From NCBI RefSeq assembly GCF_023065955.2, contig NW_026622808.1, positions 44,900,475 to 44,964,474 on the forward strand: 64,000 bases of DNA. The letters run 5' to 3'. The stretch comes from Ursus arctos (taxonomy: Eukaryota; Chordata; Mammalia; Carnivora; Ursidae). This document shows, in pieces, positions 35,895-47,224 of the stretch. Position 1 is the first letter of the stretch. Every line of letters starts with the position of its first letter. The notes under the pieces were generated by a model. That model did not search any database. It was not told the origin of the DNA and worked only from the letters and a program-made list of their open reading frames with translations. The translations under genes were made by a program, and so were the position numbers.

Positions 35895-36087
35895 AGATCT
35901 TGGATTAAAGTTTCAGCTCTACCTCTTACCAGCTGTGTGACCTTGGGCAAGCAACTTCACCTCTCTGAGCTTTAAGTTCTCTACTTTGTGGAGATGTGAA
36001 ACTCAAGTGAGAACAGGTGTGTAAAGTTCTTTGCACAAGGCCTGGACTAGCTAAGTTCCAGATGAGTTAACTGCTACTAATATTATC
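35895..36087 (+). repeat. MIR SINE, well preserved
   Basis: CCTCTTACCAGCTGTGTGAC, CTTGGGCAAGCAACTTCACC, TCTCTGAGCTTTAAGTTCTC and AGTTCTTTGCACAAGGCCTG: sense MIR core. Confidence 0.93.
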
Positions 36088-37812
36088 GTGAGGATCTTTG
36101 TATTCAATTCCAATTATAATCTCCATGAAATGAACCCAGTGCTGCCCCTCCTCACACATCCACTGTATTTACAGGAAAAGCTTCCCTGCTCTTCACTCTC
36201 ATTTCTTCCAGCTCTTTTAAATACTAAGTGCGGACAATTCTCTAAAAATGTACTGGTAAGAAAAGAAATGTTTCCCTGAGTCTCACATGATCCTTCAGCT
36301 CAAGGGAAAAGCCAAAGTGGGAACAGAGGATGATTGCCATGGGGCACATTATATATTTACTGATGCAATTAGACCATGTTCCCCAACTTTGTTCCAAAAT
36401 TTCTATTAATGGAATCTTGAGGGTTGTTTTTTTTTTTTTTTTAATCACAGGGAAAAGGGTGAAGACAGTTCTCTGACAAATGAGGATGAGATTGTCTCCC
36501 TTAACCCCTAAGAATAAACTATGTTTTCACTTCCAGATCATTAGCAATAGATAGCTGGCCTGCCCCTTCCCCCGGCTTCTGCGGGGATTGGCTGGTGATG
36601 CTCACACTTGTACCTGTCTCCAGACACCTGCCCTGGGCCAATGACCTGCTTAGTCTAAAGAAGCCTGGGAGTTACAACCCCCACTCCCAAGGACAGCCTA
36701 TGTTCAGCGACTACTGATATGAGAACAGAAAAGCCCCGGCCCCTGGCCTCTAGGCAAGAGCACCTCTGAGGTACAGCTCACACCCCAGAGCTGCTCCTGG
36801 GGTCAGGCTGAACGTCCCCTGATGAACCCATCTCCACTCACCCATTTTCCTTCCTTATCATCCCTTCCCTCCCTTAGAGGATATGCTGAGATACCCCCTT
36901 AATGAACATTTGCACAAGAATCCCCACTTAAGCTCTGTTTTTAAGGAATTCAGCATAAGATATCAGCCCCGACAAGTCAAACTAGCTGTGAACGGAGTTA
37001 ATGAGGCCATTGTAAAAGGGACTATGATCACAGCTATGAGGATAATGAACCAAAGTACAGAAAAAGGGATAATCTTGAACAATTGATCAGCATCATCATT
37101 ATCCTTTAATTTTCCTTTGCTGTATAGTTTGCAAAAATTTTTTCACATATATCTCAGACATTGCCCTTCCCTTTTTGGGATGGGCAAACTAGACTCACCA
37201 CATTCAGATACCTAGCAAATATTTGGTAGCTATTCTCAAACTAATTGTTTAAACACCTTGCCCGATACAGTTGGTTGGCTCACTGCATACCCAACACAAC
37301 TGACTTCTCTTTCTCTGCTCTAGAGGCTAGAACGTCCCATGCATACTTTCCCAGAAGCCTTAGCACCCAGTGGTATCCATGTAACACATTCTCTGGCCAA
37401 TGAAATAAAAACTCCTAAGTAGCACTTTTCTCTCAAAATAAAAAGGCGAAGTTTCAAAATGAAATGCTTATCTTCTTCCCGCCTGCCTGGAACAGGGCCA
37501 TGAGGCCAGAGGCGCAGCGGGGACTCAGGAGTAGGAGAAGGACGTGTGGGAGATGAAGGGGCAGACGAGACAAAGAGCCTGGAAGACTGTAAAGTTATGG
37601 AGCCATGGACGCCCACCTCCTGCTACAGGCAGCCAAACATAAACACTAAGTCACTCGGATCTTGATGCCAGCTTAGAAAAATGTGGAAATGTTGCCCATG
37701 GTTAGAAGAGAAGCTCAAGTGTATTTAAAAGGTGAGAAACGGAAGTGTATGAAAAACGTCAATAGAGTAGCGAATTTATTCAGCCCACTAAAGAGGAAGA
37801 TCATGGCGGATC
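36088..37812. other. Gene-free stretch
   Basis: Poly-T run at about 36427-36442. 36540-37090 may be an old LTR remnant but no family fits by eye. No exon seen. Confidence 0.35.
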
Positions 37813-38146
37813 ATGACAAATGGCTCTGTTTTCCCATGATGTCGGACCGAACTCCAACCTGTCAAGAAATGTGATGTCCTCAAGCGAATGCTGGAGGCAA
37901 ATACTTTCATTCCTACTGAAAATAGGCCAAACATCATTTTACATTCTCTAACATGTATTCATAATAAATAGTCCTATGAGACAGGTTCTTTTTACTTCAT
38001 CTTTATATGAGGAAATCAAGGCTCTGAGACTCTACTGTGCAGTATGGCAGCCACTAGACACGTGAGGCTGTTCGAATTTAGATCTAAATCAATTGAAATT
38101 AAATTAAAAATTTGGTTCTGCGGTCACACTAGCCTTGATTCAAATG
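37813..38146 (+). repeat. Inverted duplication, left arm (334 bp)
   Basis: Base-by-base comparison shows this segment is the reverse complement of 38443-38776 with 3 differences (37926/38663, 38045/38544, 38061/38528) and no insertion or deletion; paired positions always add to 76589. The arm holds unique sequence plus the left part of an old DNA-transposon-like element that continues into the spacer, which suggests that this is the original copy. Confidence 0.95.
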
Positions 38147-38215
38147 CCCAATACACATGTGTGGCCGGTGGCTACAATGTTGGACAGCACAGATTGGGAA
38201 TATTTTCATCATCAC
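38020..38215. repeat. Old DNA-transposon-like element, split between left arm and spacer
   Basis: AGTATGGCAGCCACTAGACA, AATTAAATTAAAAATTTGGT, CGGTCACACTAGCCTTGATT, GTGGCCGGTGGCTACAATGT and GGACAGCACAG match a dispersed element whose consensus reads gtagccactagccacatgtgg. Family name not certain. A relative lies at 44094-44424. Confidence 0.6.
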
Positions 38216-38442
38216 AGAAAGTTCCAATGAATTAAGTTGCTCTAGTTGGCAAAGCAAGTTACCCAAGTTTCTGTGAGTAGTACGAATTTGGGCTTATCCC
38301 AGGCTCTACCCTACAGGACAGACAAGCTCTCCTTGAGAAAGGACATTAATTTCCTACTGCTGTTGTAATAACTTAGCCCAAACTGAATAGCTTACACTAC
38401 CACAAATTTATTATCTTACAGTTGTAGAGGTCAGGCATCTGA
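38147..38442. other. Spacer of the inverted duplication
   Basis: 296 bp: the right end of the old element that starts in the left arm (GTGGCCGGTGGCTACAATG, then GGACAGCACAG), unique sequence, and from about 38345 the first 100 bp of the minus-strand MLT1 LTR. No coding sequence is evident. Confidence 0.7.
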
Positions 38443-39150
38443 CATTTGAATCAAGGCTAGTGTGACCGCAGAACCAAATTTTTAATTTAATTTCAATTGA
38501 TTTAGATCTAAATTCGAACAGCCTCACATGTCTAGTGGCTGCCGTACTGCACAGTAGAGTCTCAGAGCCTTGATTTCCTCATATAAAGATGAAGTAAAAA
38601 GAACCTGTCTCATAGGACTATTTATTATGAATACATGTTAGAGAATGTAAAATGATGTTTGGGCTATTTTCAGTAGGAATGAAAGTATTTGCCTCCAGCA
38701 TTCGCTTGAGGACATCACATTTCTTGACAGGTTGGAGTTCGGTCCGACATCATGGGAAAACAGAGCCATTTGTCATTATTTCCATGTCAGATCAAGGTGT
38801 TAGTAGAGCTGTACTTCTTCTGGAGGCTCTGGGGAAGAATGCATTTTGTTGTCTTTTCAATCTTCAACAGGCCACTCCACTCCTTGGCTCACAACTCCTT
38901 TCTCCATCTTTTGAGCCAACATCAGGCTGAGTCTTCCTCACACTGCCATCTCTCTTTTGCCTCTCTCTTCCACTCCTAAGAATGTGTGATTACATTGGGC
39001 CCACCTAGATAATTCAGGATAATATCTCCATCTTAAGGTCAGTTGATTCCATCTGTTAATTCCCCTTTGCCATGTCACCTGACACATCCACAGGTTCCAA
39101 GGATTAGGATGTGAATATCTTTGAAGGCCATTATTCTGTCCCTCACAGAC
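38345..39150 (-). mobile_element. MLT1 (MaLR) LTR interrupted by the inverted-repeat arm
   Basis: TTCCTACTGCTGTTGTAATA, TTTATTATCTTACAGTTGTA, then after the 334-bp arm ATCAAGGTGTTAGTAGAGCT, TTCTTCTGGAGGCTCTGGGG, GTGTGATTACATTGGGCCCA and CACATCCACAGGTTCCAAGG. Solitary old LTR with no internal genes. Confidence 0.83.
38443..38776 (-). repeat. Inverted duplication, right arm (334 bp)
   Basis: Reverse-complement copy of 37813-38146, 99.1% identical, separated from it by a 296-bp spacer. It interrupts a minus-strand MLT1 LTR: LTR sequence runs up to about 38442 and resumes near 38785 (GATCAAGGTGTTAG). So this arm is the inserted copy. No target-site duplication or A tail is visible, which argues against retrotransposition and for template switching during replication or repair. 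Confidence 0.93.
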
Positions 39151-39154
39151 AACA

Positions 39155-39500
39155 TTCAAGGCCCGCCATGATCTGACCCTTCTTTCCCTTGAATCATCAT
39201 CTTTCTATTCCTTGTGCTCTAGCTAAGGAAAAATGTCCACCCTCCCCTAGAAATGCCATTCATCCCAATAAATATGATTAAAGTTCTTCTGTGCTCTTTA
39301 ATCCCAGGGAAATAAAGCTGATTTAGAGCAGCCCCCTTCCTGGAAGACTTCTTCTCCACGCCTTTGCTTTCAAATGCTCCTTCTTCCAGAAATGGCTTTT
39401 CAAATCCCACCTGCAGTCCAATTTAAGCACACCTAACTTCTACTTATTCTAAAAATTCTGTTCAAATACTGCCTTGTCCATGAGACAATGCCTCAGTCAC
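39155..39500 (+). repeat. L2 LINE fragment
   Basis: GCCCGCCATGATCTGACCCT, CCTTCCTGGAAGACTTCTTC, TTCAAATCCCACCTGCAGTC, GTTCAAATACTGCCTTGTCC recall the 3' coding part of L2. Confidence 0.6.
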
Positions 39501-41394
39501 TCCAGATGTCAGCTGGTGACAATAAGCCAGTGATGGAGCATTTGTTCATAGCCCCAGAGATGTTTCCAGCCCCTCTGGTGACTCCATGAGGCAAGGTGTG
39601 TTGTGCTATGGAGTACGGATCAGGGTAGAGACTCTGAAGTCAGGGGCCAGGGGTTAAATCCCACAAGAAGTGGATTTGCTTCTAAGAACAAGACATCTTT
39701 CTCCTTCCCCCTACTCTGTGTATATGTGAGGGGAAAAGGGGGTAAGTTAGGGTCAGTGAGGATAGTAAGATACTATTTCTTTGCTTCATTTCACCGTTTA
39801 TTTCCTTCTTTTTGCCCTTCCAGCTGAAGTGGACCTTACCAATATTCCTCAGCCTCACGTTTTACCCATGCCCTTTTCAGGATCTTTCTTAGGTGGTGCG
39901 TAGAGCATCCAGCCAGGCTCTATGAACGCAGGGTAGTGTCACAACAATGCCAAGGACATTATGATAGTGATAAATGAACTTAAACTCAAAGGAAATCGGG
40001 GACCTTTCAAGGAGAAGAGATGAAAAATAAAACCACACTTTCCAGTGTGATTTATCTAAACCCATTTATGATAAGACGTTGCCGGGCAAAGAGGCCACAT
40101 CAGAGGGGCGTGTCTTTCAGGGAAATTCAACACTGACAAGGGCAAGATGGTTTTGGTACAGCAAGGCCCCTAAATGCAAGCCAACTCCTTCTTCTGATAC
40201 TAAACTAAGAAACAGGGAACTCACACAACACTAGAGGGAAAAATGGCTTTCTAGCTTTTTAGACTTTCTGAGAGGCTGCAGAATATACACAAAGTCATGG
40301 TTTTGTTACACTTTTTTGATGATTTAAAGGATTTTCCAGGGTGAGTTTGACTCTGCACAATTTTTGCCTTATGTGCTGACTTTAAGCACTAACTCCCACG
40401 TAAAATATGACTCTACTCTTAAGTCCCTTAGCACCTGAGGCCTCAAGAATCATTCATATTATATGAGTTTTTTAAAGGCTCTCTGATTCTAATCGAAACT
40501 GGTCTCACTAAATCCTAGTATTCATGTTTGCTTTTAAACAACTCACACCTTGGTTTAATGTGTAGAAGCTTTTCCCAGGCTCGTTTCCAGTCTCTTTTAG
40601 CATGTGGGCCCCAGCCCCAAGGGGCTTAAGGTCAGATGAGCTTTGAAGCTTAATTATTAAAGCAGCAATTATACAACTGCAAAGAGTGAAATTGAAAATA
40701 AATCCAGCGGCTGATGGTGGGGTGAGCTCAAGAGGAGTCATGGGGACTGGAAGGACCGAGAGCCATGAGCACTACCAAGCAATCCAGCCAGGGGTTTACA
40801 TAACCAAAGGAGAAGTAACACAATGTGCTTTAGAAAGTAACCAAATGAGTCTTTCTTTTTATTATTTCTACCTTTTTAGCAAAAGAGCCGATTTAAGTCT
40901 AAAACATTGCCTGGCCATTGGAAGAGATACAATGACCCTAGGAGGAAGGAGCCATCAATTTCAGGATCATCTCTCAGTTCAGCAGAGAGGTGAGGGGTCG
41001 GGGGGTGGAGGTGGGGGTCTTGACAAATAAGTTCATCTTCCCATTTAAACAGAGAAGAAAAGAGGCTTTCCTCCCAGTATGTTCCATGGAACATCGATTG
41101 TGGAAATTGTTCTATATGTAAAAGGGTTCTGTAGTCAAATAAGTCTGACCTTGCAAGTTTCCCTTCAAAATTCACAGTATGTATTAGCATAATAAAGGCT
41201 CTGAGAAGTCCTGGAGTAAAGAAACTTTGCTACGACTCAGTATGTCCCAAACATTCTTGAGCACAGATACCGTTTTTGGTGAAACATTAAAGTGTGTTCT
41301 AAGGAACACACTTGGAGAAAACTGGACAACTTCTTGTCAGCTCTGTGAGGGTAAAGGCTGTGCCTGTTTGTTCACACTGCACCTGGCACAGTGT
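39501..41394. other. Gene-free stretch, repeat-poor
   Basis: A MIR-like remnant may lie at 39590-39680 (GACTCTGAAGTCAGGGGCCA). 40400-40720 is AT-rich unique sequence with homeobox-site-like TTAATTATTAAA; its role is unknown. Confidence 0.4.
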
Positions 41395-41715
41395 AACTAG
41401 GGACTGGCAAACTATGGCCAGTTTGCCAAATGCAGTCCATGAGCTAAGTATGGTTTTTACATTTTAAGTGGTTGAAAAAATCAAAGACAATTACTTCATG
41501 ACATGTGAAAATTAGATGAAATTCAAATTCCAGTATCCATAAAAAGTCTTTTGGGAATATTGCCACAACCACTTGCTGGTTGAGGAATTGTGATAAAGAC
41601 CAGAATGGCCTACAAAGCCTAAAATACTTAACCCTTCGGCCTCTTATGGGAAATACTGAACTGAAAATACTTAACCATGTGGTCTTCTACGGGAAGGGTT
41701 CGTAGACCCCTGGAG
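41395..41715. repeat. hAT (Charlie/MER1-type) element, opposite orientation to 24354
   Basis: GGGACTGGCAAACTATGGCC, CAAATGCAGTCCATGAGCTA, GGCCTACAAAGCCTAAAATA and the end GGGTTCGTAGACCCCTGG. Confidence 0.72.
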
Positions 41716-42239
41716 CAGACAATGAAATTGTGCAAATGAATGGAAGTCTATTCTTGCCACTCCATACCAAGCCGTCACATTTTCTGGGAAGATCAAGGTT
41801 ATAACTGGTTCTGGAATCAGGTCTTCCTTTTTTATTGGTCTTAATGATCTTCTTTTCTGGTCTCCGCTGTAGCTCAGCATTGACTTGAGCTGAGCAATTG
41901 CTCCAAGTCCAGGTCTCTCCGTGCCTCAAATTGTCCCCACTTCACTTCACAAGAATATTTTCCAGGCAGTTAACTTAGGTGGCAATGTCAGGAATAAGAG
42001 AAGAAAGGATATGTTGGGAGGGGAGGGTGGATTATAGTTTGGATGGCTTTGGCTAGGACGTTAGGCTTACAAAAGCATCACCCACCATTTTCAGGGAAGG
42101 TAAGTGATGAACATGGGTAAGAGGAGGAAAGTCGTGAAGGGGCAGTTTTGACTTATTTGTAAACATTTTGATGGAATGCAGTGGAAATCAGCTCACTGAG
42201 TAAAAAGACCCAGAACTTGAATCCTCGTTGCTGTAACGC
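41716..42239. other. Gene-free stretch, nothing recognised
   Basis: No repeat or exon assigned. Confidence 0.4.
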
Positions 42240-42284
42240 GAACTGAAGAAGCAACACAGAAAAGTCAGAAAGAGCATAGCTTGA

Positions 42285-42495
42285 GGGGCCCCTGGGTGGC
42301 TCAGTCAATTAATCATCTGCCTTGGGCTCAGGTCATGATCCTTGGGTCCTGGAATTGAGCCCCATGTCAGGCTCTCTGCTCAGTGGGGAGTCTGCTTCTC
42401 ACTCTTCCTCGCCCTCTGCCCCTCTCCTCCCATTCATGTTCTTGCTCTCTCTGTCTCAAATAAATAAAATGAAATCTTAAAGAAAAAAAAAAAAA
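42285..42495 (+). repeat. CAN-SINE inserted in a MIR
   Basis: GGGGCCCCTGGGTGGCTCAG to AAATAAATAAAATGAAATCT plus A tail. Flanks AGCATAGCTTGA (42273-42284) and AGCATGGTTTGA (42496-42507) are the target-site copies with two differences. Confidence 0.97.
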
Positions 42496-42570
42496 GCATG
42501 GTTTGAATCCTGGCTCTGCCACTTAAATTCCATGTACCCTTAGGCAACACACTTAAGTCATCTGGGAAAT
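42496..42570 (+). repeat. MIR fragment
   Basis: GGTTTGAATCCTGGCTCTGC, CACTTAAATTCCATGTACCC, TTAGGCAACACACTTAAGTC: sense MIR core. Confidence 0.8.
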
Positions 42571-42599
42571 TGACAAAATAGCATCATGGTGAGAGGTAA

Positions 42600-42749
42600 A
42601 TAAAACAGTTTTTATTTAATAACCATCATTACAAGAATTAAGTCTCTGAATCCTCACCACCATCCTGAAGAAGAAACGACCATTATCATCCGTATTTTAC
42701 AGATGGGAAGACTGAGACAGAGAGGTGAGGGTTAGACCCTGAATTTAAG
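42600..42749 (-). repeat. MIR fragment
   Basis: ATCCTCACCACCATCCTGAA, ATCCGTATTTTACAGATGGG, AGACTGAGACAGAGAGGTGA: antisense MIR, its end carrying the next SINE. Confidence 0.82.
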
Positions 42750-42762
42750 CCCAGAAAGTCTC

Positions 42763-42983
42763 GGGGCCCCTGGGTGGCCCAGTCAGTTAAATCTCTGACT
42801 CTTGCTTTCAGCTCAGGTGATGATCTCAGGGTGATGGGATCAAGCCCCATGTCAGGCTCCTCGCTCAGAGGGGCATCTGCTGGAGATTCTCTCTCTCCCT
42901 CGTCCTCTGCCCCTCCCTCCAGATGTGCGCACACACACTCTCTCTCTAATAAATAAATCTTTAAAAATAAAAAATAAAAGAAA
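42763..42983 (+). repeat. CAN-SINE with 12-bp target-site duplication
   Basis: GGGGCCCCTGGGTGGCCCAG to TAATAAATAAATCTTTAAAA. Exact copies CCCAGAAAGTCT at 42750-42761 and 42984-42995. Confidence 0.98.
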
Positions 42984-43139
42984 CCCAGAAAGTCTGGTCA
43001 GAGCCTCTGTGCCCATAACCACTGGATACACACAGGCTGGCACATGGCAAACATTGGATAAACATCAGTTTTCAAAGGCCTCTTAAAATTCAAAGAACAA
43101 GAAAAACGCATGTTATTAGACTTGTATTTTTCAATACTT

Positions 43140-43380
43140 GTATGAAAGGCAGGGCCTCTGGAATCAGACCTACTTACACTCCAATTCTTGGTCCACTGTT
43201 TTCTAACAAGAACCAAGGAATATTTATGTGTAGACCAGGCATGTTATTTCACCCCCAAAATCAGTGTCATCTGTAAAATGAAGATAACGGTGCCTAGCTT
43301 ACGGTGTTGCTTAAAGACTGAGACAATGCCTCTGGGGCATCTGTTGAGAGTCTGGAACAGGGTAACACACACTGTCTCAT
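43140..43380 (+). repeat. MIR SINE, nearly full length
   Basis: GGGCCTCTGGAATCAGACCT, TTGGTCCACTGTTTTCTAAC, GTCATCTGTAAAATGAAGAT and GTCTGGAACAGGGTAACACA: sense MIR. Confidence 0.85.
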
Positions 43381-43389
43381 TTATTACCT

Positions 43390-44065
43390 AGAACAGCCTG
43401 CCCTGCCTTCTCTGCTCATGAAATACTGCTCCTGCTTCCAGGCCCAAATCAATCCCACTCCTCAAATTCTCCGGGGCCCCTTGTTGGAATTCTGCCTCAC
43501 CTGTGTTATGGAGGGAGCTTGGTGTGGCTCTGTCTCCCCGATTCCAGTGAGTTCCTGAGGTCAGCGGTAATGACTGTTTCATCTCGGCCGGCAGTTAGCA
43601 AGATCCCTCCTGAAAATACCACCAGGGAGATAACTGGATCTCTCCGGTTCCCTCAGGATTCTGCCAATTCTTCAGCCAGAACAGTCGGATTTTTTAATGC
43701 ATGAATCATGTCCTCCCTCTGCTCATTCCCCCTAATGTCTCCTCAGGATCACAGGGGCCAGCGGACCTCCCCCACCTCTCTCCAACACCCCTTCCTCTCA
43801 GCTCCAGCCACGCCATCCTTCCTCTTCCTCAAGCTTGCTGATTCGCATCTGTTATTCTTTTTTTTATAATAATATTTTTTTATTATATTATGTTAGTCAC
43901 CATACAGTATCTGTTATTCTTCTGACGAGGAAGGTCCTTCCTCTCCTTACTCTTCGCCTGACTCACGCTTCCGCATCCTTCAGGGAACCCCTGTGACAAG
44001 GTCACCTGACCCCACTGGCTGCCCTCATGGCACCAATACCCTTGCATGACCACGTGTGTACGTGG
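43390..44065 (+). repeat. L2 LINE fragments, carrying a 49-bp L1 insertion
   Basis: CTGCTCCTGCTTCCAGGCCC, CTCCAGCCACGCCATCCTTC, TTCCTCAAGCTTGCTGATTC and CCTGACTCACGCTTCCGCAT recall the 3' coding part of L2. Coverage is patchy around 43510-43690. Confidence 0.55.
43860..43908 (-). repeat. Ultra-short L1 insertion
   Basis: T-rich start (antisense A tail), TATTATATTATGTTAGTCAC and CATACAG are the last bases of Carnivora L1 in antisense. Exact 13-bp flanks ATCTGTTATTCTT at 43847-43859 and 43909-43921 prove target-primed insertion. Confidence 0.92.
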
Positions 44066-44093
44066 CGTCTCTTGCTTGCCTCCCCTTTAGATC

Positions 44094-44424
44094 AGCACTG
44101 CCCGAGAGAACCAAAATGCAAGTCACGGATGTCATTTTAAATGGTCTTGCAGCCACATTTTTAAAAATGAAAAGATGCGGATGAAATGAATTTTACTTGT
44201 AGAGTCTATTTAACCCAATATCCAACATATTACCGTTTCAACATATTATCGATATAAAAAGTTATTAAAGGTATGTTTTACTTTTTTTTTTTTTTTTCCT
44301 AAGTCTTCAAAAATCCAGTAGGTAGTTTATACCTACAGCCCAACTCAGTTTGGGCCGGCCACATGACAGGTGTGCAGTAGCCACATGTGGCTTGTGGCTC
44401 TCACAGTGGACAGCTCAGCGCTAG
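44094..44424. repeat. Old DNA-transposon-like element
   Basis: ATCAGCACTGCCCGAGAGAA, ATTTAACCCAATATCCAACA, TTACCGTTTCAACATATTAT, CACATGTGGCTTGTGGCTCT and GGACAGCTCAGCGCT: ends are inverted (GCACTGCCC and GGACAGCTC-type). A T-run lies inside. Confidence 0.65.
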
Positions 44425-44532
44425 ACTGTAAACCCCCAGGGGCCGAGAACACAGCGGTCTTACTGCAGTATCCATAGCACCAGACTACGCTTGGCACAAA
44501 GTAAGAGCCAAATAAGCATTTGGTTTAGAAAA
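44425..44532 (+). repeat. L2 LINE 3' end
   Basis: CTAGACTGTAAACCCCCAGG, TACTGCAGTATCCATAGCAC, GCTTGGCACAAAGTAAGAGC: sense L2 tail, followed by a (GA)n run at 44535-44555. Confidence 0.75.
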
Positions 44533-44555
44533 AAGAGAGAGAGAGAGAGAGAGAA

Positions 44556-45961
44556 AAGGATGTTTGTACAGAGGAAGAAGTGGAGGCCCAGAGAGAGTGA
44601 GTGACCGACCCAAGGTCACAAGACTAATGAATAATAACCTACTGCAGGCCCCCAGCTGGAGCCATATGGCCGCAGAGCCTCCTGGAAACTGTAGGCATCT
44701 CTCAGGCAATCCTTCCCTCTAGGTGCACATGCAGTCCCAAAGGTCAGCTCAAAGCATCTTTATTAAAAACTTCACCTTGAAAGACAGGAAAAGTTTGATT
44801 TTGTGAGAAAAGTTTTCTATTACCTGTAAATCCTAGAGATGGATAGGTATTATGTAAGCGGCATTAGCGTGCTCTGTCCTTCCCGCCGCAAATGTGATTT
44901 TGAAGCTCTCTGTACAGCTATTGTATTATCAGCAGAGATTTCTTTCAGGATTCAGCCTTCAATTTCTCGAGACGAGGCTGCGAAGTGAGTCAGAGAGAGA
45001 GCACTACCTCCCCAGGCTGGCGGTGGGGGTGGGGGGGGTGCAGGCGTGGGGACCTGTGGGCAGGTGGGAGGTGGCTGGGAAAGCAGTCGGCATAGCTCAC
45101 CATCCTGACCTTGTTCCCTCTGAAAAATCCAAACTAAGTTATGCCTGAGAAGTCTTTCTCTTTCAGAAGGTTGCATTGTAAGTGAAGGGACAGGCCTTAC
45201 CAAAGAAAGGGGAAGGAGAGATGAAAAAAGTCCGGGCTCGGTCTATGTTTATAAGTAGAATAGAGAGAGCGACACAATGACATCACTATACGATCCCGCT
45301 GACATTAGCAAATTTGTTTTTCATTTACATTTGTTATAAGAACAAGGTCAGAAGATTGTTTTCCGAAATATTATAGTTCTCATTAGGGAGTAAAAAGTAT
45401 GAATGATGTTTTATTTTCTCTCCTCATGGTTGATCTACAGCTTTGAAGTGTCTTCAATGAACGCCTTATATGTGTAAAAAGGGAGAAGGTGAACATTTAA
45501 GGTAAACAAGTCTATGCACACATGTATACACTCCCATCTGATCCCAAATGTTCCAATGATATTTAAGTGCTAATTATTTTTGGAAGTTCCCAGGAAACCC
45601 ATTGTTGCTTTTAGCTTTAAGTAGATGACTTTGCCCCTTTCATGCTCAAATGAGTGTCAGGGACAGAAAAACCAGTCCTCCAGGCTCTCAAATGGCTGAG
45701 GAATGCAGCCTCCCCTGGTGTGGAAACAGAAACCAGCACCCCCCTACGGCTGCCTGGGGGTGGCCCCTGCCTCCAGAGACCAGGGTGGGAAGTGGGAGGC
45801 AGGCCCTAACCTTTCTTCTGTGTTGGTGATGATTCATTCAAACAGCCATTGGCCTGCAGCAGAATGGGGATCAGGGCCCACAGAGAAGGGGTGTTTCCAA
45901 ACCTGCGAAGGGTTTCATTTTCCCTACCTGGTGGCCGCCTCCCCAGGCACACTCTTAGACC
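44556..45961. other. Gene-free, repeat-poor stretch
   Basis: A short MIR-like piece (GTGACCGACCCAAGGTCACA) lies near 44580-44720. 45240-45660 is AT-rich unique sequence, possibly conserved noncoding. G-rich patch at 45020-45045. No exon seen. Confidence 0.4.
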
Positions 45962-46205
45962 GCTGGTTCTCAACCAGGTAGATTTTGTCCTTGGGGAGAC
46001 ATCTGGCAATGCCTGGAGACGTTTTCAAAGGTTCCAACTGGTGGGAGGTGGGACGGGTGACATTTAATGGGTGAGACCAGGGATGCTGATCAACAGCCTA
46101 CAATGTCCAGGACAGCCCTCTACAACAAAGGATCCCTCCCTCTACAACAAAGAATCCCACAGACCCTTCACGTCATTACTGCCAGGGTGGACAAACCCTG
46201 TCTTA
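45962..46205 (+). repeat. MER5A hAT MITE
   Basis: CTGGTTCTCAACCAGGTAGA, GGGAGACATCTGGCAATGCC, GACCAGGGATGCTGATCAAC, TACAATGTCCAGGACAGCCC. A short internal tandem copy (CCCTCTACAACAAAG twice) sits at 46113-46151. Confidence 0.88.
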
Positions 46206-46464
46206 GACAATGTAGGAAATTATTTGACTGTTTGAAGGAAGGCATGTGTTTTTGCTGAAGTGAGTCAGATCACCCACTGATACCTGGCTGTGTTCTCCAT
46301 GGCCTGCAGGCCAAAGAAGGATTGGGGCTTGTTTGTCTTTAAAAATTATTGCGATGTTTTGAGTATCTTGATTATACTGCCTATCCATGTGCCTTGGCTT
46401 TTGGAAAAATAGGCATGGAAAACGAGCTTCATTCCACATGCCAGCTCCAATCTATTGATGGGGA

Positions 46465-47070
46465 CTGTCAGGTTGGGCTCTCTGGAAGCAGATCTTGAGA
46501 CGCAGTTGAGGGTATGAGATGTTTATTAGGAATCAAAACCTATGATGAGGAGGGAGAAGAAGCAGGATGGCGTAGAGGGAGAAGACAAAGCAAGAAACAA
46601 GCCAGAAAAAGCCTCAGCCCACCTGGGGGTACAAGGATGGGGGGCTCTGTGGCTGGTCTTTCCCATCAGAGTCATCCAACAGTGCACTGGAATGGCTGGG
46701 CCTTTATGACCTCCCACCCCCAGCCACTCGCCTGGCATAGTCACTAAGTAAAGGCTGCCCCGGAAAGGACCTGACTTCCAAGCAGAGGGTGCTCCGCAGC
46801 TGAGGCTGACCTCAAAGATGCTGACAGCTGGACTGCCTGCTCGCCACACTCCCTGCAGCGACAGCAACTCCTCCCCTAAAAGGGAATTGGGGGTGGAGGG
46901 CATATTGCCACGTCTACCACGGGGTGCATCCACATTCAGCACGAAGGCGTGCAGCAATCCATGAATGATGTCTACCATGGCCCACGTGCACAACAGCAGG
47001 GTCTGCGTCAGGTATTCGGCAACCCAGCATTATAAACGGGGACCTATGGCTAAGGCTGGAAATTGCAACG
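46465..47070 (-). repeat. Old LTR-like repeat, family not named
   Basis: TTGGGCTCTCTGGAAGCAGA and CTTGAGACGCAGTTGAGGGT with ATGTTTATTAGGAATCAA match the inverted edges of the repeats at 7200 and 31535. A 155-codon open frame across it (minus, 46526-46993) has no protein likeness. Confidence 0.4.
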
Positions 47071-47224
47071 TCATGATGATGCTTGAAAATAAACAGGATC
47101 TGGAAGAAAACCAAAAAGCATATAAGTCAAACGGGGAATGGAACCTACCTGCCATCTAGTTAACTATCTATTGGGCTGGATTAGAAAGGGAAGCATTCCT
47201 TTGGTTTCTGATATGAAATCTCAC

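Noticed and set aside
46526..46993. 155-codon open frame on the minus strand
   Set aside because: Overlaps an old LTR-like repeat, has no recognisable domain, start context or splice signals.
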